Assembly (NCBI GenBank): GCA_036005605.1
Contig: DASYQJ010000104.1
Location: forward strand, 1 to 6,702
From: JALZAA01 sp036005605
GTDB lineage: Bacteria > Actinomycetota > Acidimicrobiia > IMCC26256 > JACDBD01
Length of the DNA stretch: 6,702 nt
Direction of reading: 5' to 3'
Below, piece after piece: positions 1 to 5,177 of the stretch. Both the position numbers and the translations under genes were made by a program. The notes under the pieces were generated by a model. The model did no database searches and was not told where the DNA came from. It saw only the letters and a program-made list of their open reading frames with translations. Numbering within the stretch: the first letter of the stretch is position 1; each line of letters begins with the position of its first letter.

Positions 1-126
1 CCTGCCGTCACGACAATCCTCACCGGAGGGACGAACGTGGTAACTGGGGCAAGTGGCCCAATTCTTCGATCGCGCAGAAGGACGCAAGGCGCGGCACGTC
101 GCCCGGTCCCCGCTGGGTCATTTGAC

Positions 127-663
127 CTACGTGGAGGCCGGCGGAGGCACCTCTGACGTATCGAGGCGCGGGAGCGCGGGGCGCACCGCGCCTTCCGAGA
201 CGCTCCTGAACTTGCTCGACGCGCCCCGATAGTTCTGGAGCTTGGCCGCGACCGCGGTGTCGCCCGAGATCGCGATCACCTGGTCGAACTTCGTGACGAA
301 GGCCTCGTCGCCGAGTCCCTGCACGCGGCTGCCGTCGTCGAAGGGGATGTTCTGGAGCTCCGACCGCACCTCGTCCGTGACGGGCTGCACGGTCAGCTCC
401 AGCGAGATCTTCAGGTCGCGGTCCTTGAACTCCTTCTGGATCTTCTTCGTCTTGTAGGTGCACTCTTCTGCGCCGTTCGTCTTGCTCGTCTGCGTGGTGG
501 TCTTGACGACCTTTGCGCCGAGCAGCTCACCGGCCTCCTGGCGTGTGAGCAGCGTGCACACCCCGGTGTCCTCCCCGGTGGCGGGCGCCGCTTCAAGGAA
601 TGCGAGGCCGGCGGCGAGCAGCGGAGCGACGACTAACAAAGGCGTGAGACGAGAGCGCATCAT
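127..663 (-). CDS. Small secreted protein with two mature-part cysteines (DUF3558-like pattern), function unknown
   Basis: This 178-residue protein starts at one of two tandem ATG codons (663 or 660). The N-terminus MMRSR followed by a hydrophobic run to about residue 23 and then EAAPATGED looks like a signal peptide, with cleavage plausible near APA (about residue 28). There is no cysteine at that site, so a lipoprotein is unlikely. The mature part has only two cysteines, C36 and C68, probably a disulfide, in the contexts CTLLTRQEAGELLG and ECTY, followed by GLGDEAFV (116-123). That order (C-LLT-EA-LLG, C-Y/W, GLGDEA) resembles small exported actinobacterial proteins of the DUF3558 type; this was judged by eye without a profile search. 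The middle is lysine-rich, and the tail after about residue 150 looks disordered (VPPPAST at the end). Codon use is G/C-ending like its neighbours, which supports real coding. It is divergent from the acyl-CoA dehydrogenase, 35 bp apart. A role in steroid uptake is only a guess from position. Confidence 0.62.
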   Translation of the reverse strand: MMRSRLTPLLVVAPLLAAGLAFLEAAPATGEDTGVCTLLTRQEAGELLGAKVVKTTTQTSKTNGAEECTYKTKKIQKEFKDRDLKISLELTVQPVTDEVRSELQNIPFDDGSRVQGLGDEAFVTKFDQVIAISGDTAVAAKLQNYRGASSKFRSVSEGAVRPALPRLDTSEVPPPAST

Positions 664-698
664 CAGGTTCTATCAGGGCCCGAGTAGGTTTTTTCGGC
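664..698. promoter_or_regulatory. Divergent promoter region between the secreted protein gene and the acyl-CoA dehydrogenase
   Basis: These 35 bp are the only space between two divergent start codons, so promoters for both genes must lie here or run into the coding sequences. Visible marks are a self-complementary GGGCCC at 676-681 and a run of six T at 689-694, unusual in such GC-rich DNA. I see no convincing -10/-35 pair on either strand, no KstR2-type motif (AnCAAGnnCTTGnT), and no copy of the palindrome found at 3508-3526. The only ribosome-site candidate for the downstream GTG is a weak AGTAGG at 683-688. Confidence 0.35.
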
Positions 699-1886
699 GT
701 GGACCTGCGGTACTCCCCCGAGGACGACTCGTTTCGCGCCGAGGCGCGCGAGTGGCTGGCGGACCAGCTCACCGGGGAGTTCGCAATCGTGCGCGGGCGG
801 GGCGGCCCCGGCGACGAGCACGCGTTGTTCGAGGAGCGTCTGGCGTGGGAGCGCGCGCTCGGCGCCGCCCGCTGGACGTGCCTCTCGTTCCCGCACGAGT
901 ACGGCGGCCGTGACGCGACGCTGCTCCAGCAGGTGATCTTCTACGAGGAGTACGCGCGCGCCGGCGGTCCGGGTCGCATCGGCATCGTCGGCGAGGGGCT
1001 GATCGGCCCGACGATCCTGCACTTCGGCACCGAGGAGCAGAAGCGCCGCTTCCTCCCGAGGATCGCGTCGGGCGAGGACGTGTGGTGCCAGGGGTATTCG
1101 GAGCCCGATGCCGGCTCCGACCTCGCCAACGTGCAGACACGCGCCGAACGCGACGGCGACGAGTGGGTGATCAGTGGCCAGAAGATCTGGACGTCGCTCG
1201 CGCACTGGTCCGACTGGTGCTTCGTGCTGTGCCGTACGGACCGGGAGGCGCCCCGCCACCGCGGGATCTCGTACCTGCTCGTGCCGATGCGCCAGCCGGG
1301 GATCGAGATCCGCCCCATCGTCCAGTTGACCGGCACCTCCGAGTTCAACGAGGTGTTCTTCGACGGCGCCCGCACGGCGGTCGACGACGTGGTCGGCGAC
1401 GTGAACGGTGGCTGGAAGGTCGCGATGGGCACCTTGGCGTTCGAGCGCGGCGCCTCGACATTGGGCCAGCAGCTCTCGTTCGAGAACGAGCTGGTCGACA
1501 TCACCGAGACCGCCAAGAAGACCGGACGGGCCACCGATCCGCTGACCCGACAGCGGCTCGCCGGCGCGTGGATCGGGCTGCGGATCATGCGGTACAACGC
1601 GCTGCGGGGCCTCACTTCGATGTCGCGCGGAGAGATCACTCCCGAGACGGCGATCCACAAGCTCTACTGGGCGAACTTCCACCAGCAGCTCGGCGAGCTC
1701 GCGATGGACGTGCTCGGACCCGACGCCGAGGTGGTGCCGGTGGCGCCGTACGAGCTGAGCTCCGCACAACGGCTGTTCCTGTACACGCGAGCCGACACCA
1801 TCTACGGCGGCTCGGACCAGATCCAGCGCAACGTCATCGGCGAGCGCGCCCTCGGGCTGCCACCCGAGCCGAAGGTGACGGCGTGA
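699..1886 (+). CDS. fadE30: Acyl-CoA dehydrogenase, FadE30-like (steroid ring C/D degradation)
   Basis: A 395-residue FAD-dependent acyl-CoA dehydrogenase that introduces an alpha,beta double bond into an acyl-CoA and passes electrons to electron-transfer flavoprotein. The GTG at 699 is chosen because MDLRYSPEDDSFRAEAREWL is the usual N-terminus of actinobacterial FadE proteins; no earlier in-frame start is seen. Family landmarks: FPHEYGG (64-70), SEPDAGSDL (134-142), GQKIWTS (160-166, flavin/substrate region), and YGGSDQIQRN near the C-terminus (369-378). In the last motif the MCAD-type catalytic Glu is replaced by Gly370. Glu249 in FERG, at the position used by isovaleryl/long-chain types, is the likely base. 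The FadE30 name rests on the tight coupling to ipdF: in M. tuberculosis Rv3560c (fadE30) directly precedes Rv3559c. The likely substrate is a CoA ester of the HIP two-ring intermediate, but I cannot fix this from sequence. It could be another steroid FadE; the family assignment is secure, the paralogue less so. Confidence 0.85.
   Translation: MDLRYSPEDDSFRAEAREWLADQLTGEFAIVRGRGGPGDEHALFEERLAWERALGAARWTCLSFPHEYGGRDATLLQQVIFYEEYARAGGPGRIGIVGEGLIGPTILHFGTEEQKRRFLPRIASGEDVWCQGYSEPDAGSDLANVQTRAERDGDEWVISGQKIWTSLAHWSDWCFVLCRTDREAPRHRGISYLLVPMRQPGIEIRPIVQLTGTSEFNEVFFDGARTAVDDVVGDVNGGWKVAMGTLAFERGASTLGQQLSFENELVDITETAKKTGRATDPLTRQRLAGAWIGLRIMRYNALRGLTSMSRGEITPETAIHKLYWANFHQQLGELAMDVLGPDAEVVPVAPYELSSAQRLFLYTRADTIYGGSDQIQRNVIGERALGLPPEPKVTA
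1871..1878 (+). promoter_or_regulatory. Ribosome binding site that sets the ipdF start
   Basis: GAAGGTGA lies four bases before the GTG at 1883, inside the last codons of the acyl-CoA dehydrogenase gene. It is the reason for choosing this GTG, in the overlap GTGA, rather than the longer open frame that extends upstream through the preceding gene. The arrangement implies translational coupling of the two genes. Confidence 0.55.
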
Positions 1887-2665
1887 CCGCGCCGACGCCG
1901 CCGTCCCCGAGCAGCCACGCACTCCTCGACGGCAAGTCCGTGCTCGTGACGGCGGCCGCCGGCACCGGGATCGGGTTCGCGACCGCCAAGCGCTGCGCCG
2001 AGGAGGGCGCGGTCGTCGTGCTGAGCGATCAGCACGAGGGACGTCTCGGCGAGGCCGCCGAGCAGCTCGAGGACGTCATGGGCGCGCGGCCGGCCACGGC
2101 GGTGTGCGACGTCACCGACCAGCGTCAGGTGGACTCGATGTTCGAGGTCGCGATCGATGCGACCGGTGGCCTCGACGTGGTCGTCAACAACGCCGGTCTC
2201 GGCGGCCAGGTGCACCTCGTCGACATGACCGACGACCAGTGGTCGCGGGTCCTCGACGTGACATTGAACGGGACCTTCCGATGCACGCGCGCCGCGTTGC
2301 AACACATGCTGCCTCGCGGCTCGGGCGCTGTCGTGAACAACGCGTCCGTGCTCGGCTGGCGCGCCCAGGAGGGCCAGGCGCATTACGCAGCCGCGAAGGC
2401 GGGAGTCATGGCGCTCACGCGGTGTGCGGCGATCGAGGCGGCACCGGGCAACGTGCGCGTGAACGCCGTCGCGCCAAGCCTCGCGGTGCACGAGCACCTC
2501 GCCAAGGTCATGCCTCAAGAGGAGATCGACGAGCTCGTGACCCGCGAGGCGTTCGGCCGCTCGGCCGAGCCGTGGGAAGTCGCCAACGTGATTGTGTTCC
2601 TCGCCAGCGACTACTCCGCCTACATGACCGGCGAGGTCGTCTCCGTCAGCAGCCAGCACCCCTGA
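1883..2665 (+). CDS. ipdF: Short-chain dehydrogenase IpdF (5-OH HIC-CoA dehydrogenase)
   Basis: A 260-residue classical SDR, close in length to M. tuberculosis Rv3559c (262 aa as recalled). The orthologue oxidises the ring hydroxyl of 5-OH HIC-CoA ahead of IpdC and EchA20. Landmarks counted from the GTG start: cofactor loop TAAAGTGIG (23-31, a variant of TGxxxGxG lacking the first Gly), acidic Asp49 after the second strand (LSDQH, favouring NAD over NADP), NNAG (102-105), Asn129, catalytic Ser155 in NNASVLGWR, and Tyr168 and Lys172 in HYAAAKAG. The Ser-Tyr and Tyr-Lys spacings (13 and 4) are normal. The stretch NNASVLGWRAQ and the C-terminal ASDYSAYMTGEVVSVSSQHP closely resemble what I remember of Rv3559c. 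The gene overlaps the preceding dehydrogenase by 4 bp (GTGA), so the two form an operon. Its stop codon is the first arm base of a hairpin shared with the convergent gene. Confidence 0.88.
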   Translation: MTAPTPPSPSSHALLDGKSVLVTAAAGTGIGFATAKRCAEEGAVVVLSDQHEGRLGEAAEQLEDVMGARPATAVCDVTDQRQVDSMFEVAIDATGGLDVVVNNAGLGGQVHLVDMTDDQWSRVLDVTLNGTFRCTRAALQHMLPRGSGAVVNNASVLGWRAQEGQAHYAAAKAGVMALTRCAAIEAAPGNVRVNAVAPSLAVHEHLAKVMPQEEIDELVTREAFGRSAEPWEVANVIVFLASDYSAYMTGEVVSVSSQHP

Positions 2666-2707
2666 TGCGTTCATGGACCAGGACAGTTCTGGTCTGTGCA
2701 CGCATCA
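2663..2707. terminator. Long symmetric hairpin between convergent genes, probable bidirectional terminator or intergenic repeat
   Basis: A 45-bp inverted repeat centred on base 2685. The outer arms TGATGCGT (2663-2670) and ACGCATCA (2700-2707) pair perfectly. After one mismatch (2671/2699) come two Watson-Crick pairs and two G-T pairs, then the inner arms GACCAG (2676-2681) and CTGGTC (2689-2694), with a short loop around ACAGT. The outer ends are exactly the stop codons of the two facing genes: TGA at 2663-2665 on plus, and TGA read on minus at 2705-2707. It lacks the T-tract of a textbook intrinsic terminator, but actinobacterial terminators often do. The inner part GACCAG-N7-CTGGTC could instead be a dispersed repeat or a protein binding site. 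Confidence 0.65.
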
Positions 2708-3487
2708 GGAGGGGGCGGTGTTCTTCGCGGCGTCGAGGTAGGGGGGTCGTTCGCCGCCGCCGTGCACGACGATGCTCTCGCCACTGACGTACCGAGCCAG
2801 CGGCGACGCCAGGAACAGGCACACGTCGGCGACGTCGGACGGCTCGGCCATCCGACCCAGCGGCACGGTGGCGCCGACGGCGGCGATTCCATCCTCGTCC
2901 CCATAGAAGAGGTGCGACTGCTCCGTCTTCACGAGGCCGGCCGTCACTGCGTTCACCCGCACCTTGGGGGCGTAGTCCATGGCCAGTGTCTGGGTGAGGT
3001 TCAGGAGCCCCGCCTTCGCCGCCCCGTAGGCGGCGGTCCCGGGAGACGGGCGCATCCCGCTCACGCTGGCGACGTTGATGACGACACCGCCCTCGGCCTG
3101 CTGTTGCATCACCGCGTTCGCCTTCTGCGCGAACACGAGCGGCGCGACCAGGTTCAGCGAGATGATCGCGTTCGAGAACTTCGGTGACGCCGTGGCCGAG
3201 TCGGCGGGCGGCGATCCTCCGGCGTTGTTCACCAACACGTCGACTCGCCCGAGCCGCTCTTCGGTGAACCCGACCACCTTGTCGATCTCTTCCGGGTCGC
3301 GCACATCGGCCGCGATGAACAGCGCTTCGCGGTCGCCGGAGCGCGGCATCGTCTCCGGTTCGTGCCGGCAGCAGATCACGACGTCGGCGCCGGCTTCGAG
3401 AAACCGCTCCGTGATCCCGCGCCCGACGCCGCGGCATCCTCCGGTGACGATCACGGCTTTCCCCGACAGGTCGAGCGGATCGGCCAT
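2705..3487 (-). CDS. Short-chain dehydrogenase/reductase, Rv3549c-like
   Basis: A 260-residue classical SDR starting at ATG 3487 (MADPLDLSGKAVIVTGG). Landmarks: cofactor loop TGGCRGVG (15-22), NNAG (87-90), Asn112, catalytic Ser141 in VASVSG, and Tyr154 and Lys158 in AYGAAKAG. The residue after the second strand is Arg41 (ICCRHE), which suggests NADP(H) preference, unlike the Asp in the neighbouring IpdF. Size and position match Rv3549c of M. tuberculosis, which is also divergent from echA20. The exact reaction of that orthologue is not settled to my knowledge. Oxidation of a hydroxyacyl-CoA or alcohol during HIP-CoA side-chain or ring processing is the natural guess. The C-terminus (GGGERPPYLDAAKNTAPS) runs past the usual SDR end (YVSGESIVVHGGG) by about 20 residues. 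It shares its control region with echA20, so the two are probably co-regulated. Confidence 0.85.
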   Translation of the reverse strand: MADPLDLSGKAVIVTGGCRGVGRGITERFLEAGADVVICCRHEPETMPRSGDREALFIAADVRDPEEIDKVVGFTEERLGRVDVLVNNAGGSPPADSATASPKFSNAIISLNLVAPLVFAQKANAVMQQQAEGGVVINVASVSGMRPSPGTAAYGAAKAGLLNLTQTLAMDYAPKVRVNAVTAGLVKTEQSHLFYGDEDGIAAVGATVPLGRMAEPSDVADVCLFLASPLARYVSGESIVVHGGGERPPYLDAAKNTAPS

Positions 3488-3493
3488 GCGGAT

Positions 3494-3499
3494 AAGGTA
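3494..3499 (-). promoter_or_regulatory. Candidate -10 element of the Rv3549c-like gene, possibly giving a leaderless transcript
   Basis: On the minus strand TACCTT fits the actinobacterial -10 pattern TAnnnT and ends six bases before the ATG at 3487. Transcription could therefore start at or next to the start codon, giving a leaderless mRNA; no Shine-Dalgarno sequence is seen for this gene. The -35 region would fall at about 3517-3524 (CTGATGGC on minus), a weak match. On the plus strand TAAGGT (3493-3498) overlaps it and also fits TAnnnT, so it could serve echA20. Both assignments are by eye. Confidence 0.3.
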
Positions 3500-3500
3500 G

Positions 3501-3526
3501 CCGTCACATCTGACGGGCCATCAGAT
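3501..3526. promoter_or_regulatory. Palindromic operator, probable repressor site controlling both divergent transcripts
   Basis: ATCTGACGGGCCATCAGAT (3508-3526) is a 19-bp near-palindrome centred on 3517, with nine-base arms and one mismatched pair (G in the left arm, A in the right). A third half-site, CCGTCA at 3501-3506, forms a perfect 6-4-6 inverted repeat with TGACGG at 3511-3516, so three CCRTCA half-sites sit in 26 bp. Size and symmetry suit a TetR-family repressor. It lies between the candidate minus-strand -10 and its -35 region, and immediately upstream of the AGGAA ribosome site of echA20 (3528-3532), where binding would block both directions. It does not match the KstR2 consensus AnCAAGnnCTTGnT known from mycobacteria. 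The regulator is not encoded in this window. Confidence 0.6.
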
Positions 3527-3536
3527 CAGGAACGCG

Positions 3537-4298
3537 ATGGGAATCTCGCACGCGGTCGACGGCGACGGCATCGCCGAGGTCGTGATGGACAATCCTCCGG
3601 TCAACGCGCTCACCGTCGCAGGATGGTTCGAGCTGGCCGAAACCGTTCGCGGCCTCGGAGACGATCCGCGCGTGCGCGTCGTGATCCTGCGGGCCGAGGG
3701 CAAGGGCTTCAACGCCGGCGTCGACATCAAGGAGATGCAGCGCACCGAGGGCTACCACGCGCTCGTCGGCGCCAACCGCGGCTGCTACGCGGCGTTCGCC
3801 GCCGTGTACGAGTGCGCCGTGCCGGTCATAGCTGCCGTGCACGGCTACTGCCTCGGCGGGGGCATCGGACTCGCCGGCAACGCCGACATCATCCTCGCCT
3901 CGAGCGACGCCACCTTCGGGCTCCCCGAGGTCGACCGGGGCGCACTCGGCGCCGCCACCCATCTCGCTCGTCTCGTGCCTCAGCACAAGATGCGCCAGAT
4001 GGTGTACACGGCGACCACCGTGACGGCGCAGGAGCTCCATCAATACGGCTCCGTGCTCGCGGTCGTCGAGCACGACCGGCTGCGGGACGCCGCTTTCGCG
4101 CTCGCCCACCAGATCGCCGAGAAGAGCCCGATCGTGATCCGTGCCGCCAAGGAGTCGCTCAACGGCATCGACGCCGTCGACGTGAAGAAGTCGTACCGGT
4201 TCGAGCAGGGGTACACATTCGAGCTCAATCTCTCCGGGGTCGCCGACGAAGCTCGCGACGCGTTCGTCGACAAGCGCGATCCCCGGTTCAGCGAGTAG
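3537..4298 (+). CDS. echA20: EchA20, crotonase-fold ring D hydrolase
   Basis: A 253-residue crotonase-superfamily protein (M. tuberculosis EchA20 is about 247 aa). The orthologue hydrolyses the five-membered ring of HIEC-CoA to give COCHEA-CoA. ATG 3537 is preceded by AGGAA at 3528-3532. Crotonase landmarks: substrate loop GFNAGVDIKEM (57-67), oxyanion-hole segment HGYCLGGGIGLAG (102-114), and FGLPEVDRG (127-135). Compared with true enoyl-CoA hydratases, the first catalytic Glu position (CELA in rat ECH) is Gly111, while the second is kept as Glu130. This fits a hydrolase rather than a hydratase, and Asp133 is an additional candidate acid/base. It is first gene of the operon echA20-ipdA-ipdB-ipdC, with 11 bp to ipdA, the same order as Rv3550-Rv3553. 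Expression is probably set by the palindrome just upstream. Confidence 0.88.
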   Translation: MGISHAVDGDGIAEVVMDNPPVNALTVAGWFELAETVRGLGDDPRVRVVILRAEGKGFNAGVDIKEMQRTEGYHALVGANRGCYAAFAAVYECAVPVIAAVHGYCLGGGIGLAGNADIILASSDATFGLPEVDRGALGAATHLARLVPQHKMRQMVYTATTVTAQELHQYGSVLAVVEHDRLRDAAFALAHQIAEKSPIVIRAAKESLNGIDAVDVKKSYRFEQGYTFELNLSGVADEARDAFVDKRDPRFSE

Positions 4299-4309
4299 CC
4301 GGAAGCACC

Positions 4310-5170
4310 GTGCCGGACAAACGGATCTCCGAGGACGAGGTCGCGGCGGAACTGCGCGACGGCATGACGATCGGCGTCGGCGGGTGGGGGTCCCGGCGCA
4401 AGCCCATGTCGCTGATCCGCGCCATCGCCCGCTCCCCGGTGAAGGACCTCACCCTCGTGAGCTACGGCGGGCCCGACGTCGGCCTGCTCTGCCGCGCGGG
4501 CAAGGTCAAGCGGGTCGTGTTCGCCTTCGTGTCGCTCGACTCGATCCCGTTGGAGCCGCACTTCCGTACCGCCCGCCAGGCAGGCACGGTCGAGACGCGC
4601 GAGCTCGACGAGGGGATGTTCCTCCTCGGGCTCCAGGCCGCCGCGTGGCGCGTGCCGTTCCTGCCGACGCGGGCCGGTCTCGGCTCGGATGTATTCCGCC
4701 TCTATCCCGAGCTGCGCACGGTGCAGTCGCCATACCGAAGCCCCGACGGCGAGGGTGAGGAGCTCGTTGCGGTGCCCGCGCTCGAGCTCGACGTCGCGCT
4801 CGTGCACATGAACCGCGGCGACGCCGGCGGCAACGGCCAGTATCTCGGCGTCGACCCGTACTTCGACGACCTGTTCTGCATGGCCGCCGAGCGCCGGTTC
4901 ATGTCGGTCGAGCAGGTGCTGCCGACCGACGACCTCGCCGGCAACGGCCCCGTGCAGACGCTGCGGATCAACCGGCTCATGGTCGACGGCGTGGTCGAGG
5001 CTCCGTTCGGCGCGCACTTCACGTCGTGCCCGCCCGACTACGAGCGCGACGAGACGTTCCAGCGCGAGTACGCCGCGACCGCGCGCGACGACGACGCGTG
5101 GGACGCGTTTCGAGCCCGCTACCTCGACGTCGGCGGCCACGACGAGTACCGCAAGGCAGTCGGGCTGTGA
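4310..5170 (+). CDS. ipdA: IpdA, alpha subunit of COCHEA-CoA hydrolase (CoA-transferase fold)
   Basis: A 286-residue protein of the class I CoA-transferase alpha type (Rv3551 is about 292 aa). With IpdB it forms the enzyme that hydrolyses the last steroid ring (ring C) of COCHEA-CoA. The open frame extends far upstream through echA20, but the GTG at 4310 is the correct start: it gives VPDKRISEDEVAAELRDGM, the family N-terminus, lies 11 bp after the echA20 stop, and has GGAAG at 4301-4305. Landmarks are GVGGWGSRRKP (22-32), matching the family's Gly-rich oxyanion segment, TLVSYGGPDVG (48-58), and RELDEGMFLLGLQAAAWRVPF (from 97). Glu101 in DEGM is my candidate for the glutamate reported as important in the Rhodococcus enzyme (Glu105 there, from memory). 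The C-terminal third (DDLFCMAAERRFMSVEQVLP and on) also fits the family. ipdAB mutants of pathogenic actinobacteria are attenuated. Confidence 0.9.
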   Translation: MPDKRISEDEVAAELRDGMTIGVGGWGSRRKPMSLIRAIARSPVKDLTLVSYGGPDVGLLCRAGKVKRVVFAFVSLDSIPLEPHFRTARQAGTVETRELDEGMFLLGLQAAAWRVPFLPTRAGLGSDVFRLYPELRTVQSPYRSPDGEGEELVAVPALELDVALVHMNRGDAGGNGQYLGVDPYFDDLFCMAAERRFMSVEQVLPTDDLAGNGPVQTLRINRLMVDGVVEAPFGAHFTSCPPDYERDETFQREYAATARDDDAWDAFRARYLDVGGHDEYRKAVGL

Positions 5171-5177
5171 GCCGAGC

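Noticed and set aside
1..126. Possible end of an unrelated upstream gene on plus (open frames ending at about 125 or 156)
   Set aside because: The short reading frames show no recognisable motif and no consistent G/C third-position bias, and the window cuts off any start. A weak four-pair stem around 46-61 is too poor to call a terminator. I see nothing supportable here.
20..463. Long minus-strand open frame across the window start
   Set aside because: It overlaps the secreted protein gene in another frame, is Arg/Pro/Gly-rich, and has no signal or domain pattern, as expected of a frame shadow in GC-rich DNA.
1082..1882. In-frame N-terminal extension of IpdF to 527 residues
   Set aside because: The extra residues are Arg-rich frame shadow of the dehydrogenase gene. 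The GTG at 1883 has a ribosome site and gives a normal-length SDR.
663..1922. A 419-codon open frame on minus opposite the acyl-CoA dehydrogenase
   Set aside because: It is an antisense shadow: rich in Arg, Ala, His and Val with no family motif, while the plus frame has full dehydrogenase motifs.
3488..3536. KstR2 binding site in the divergent spacer
   Set aside because: No sequence resembling AnCAAGnnCTTGnT is present on either strand here, nor at 664-698.
3362..4309. In-frame N-terminal extension of IpdA to 602 residues, suggesting a fusion
   Set aside because: The extension is an out-of-frame reading of echA20 and the start of the divergent SDR gene; the real protein starts at GTG 4310.
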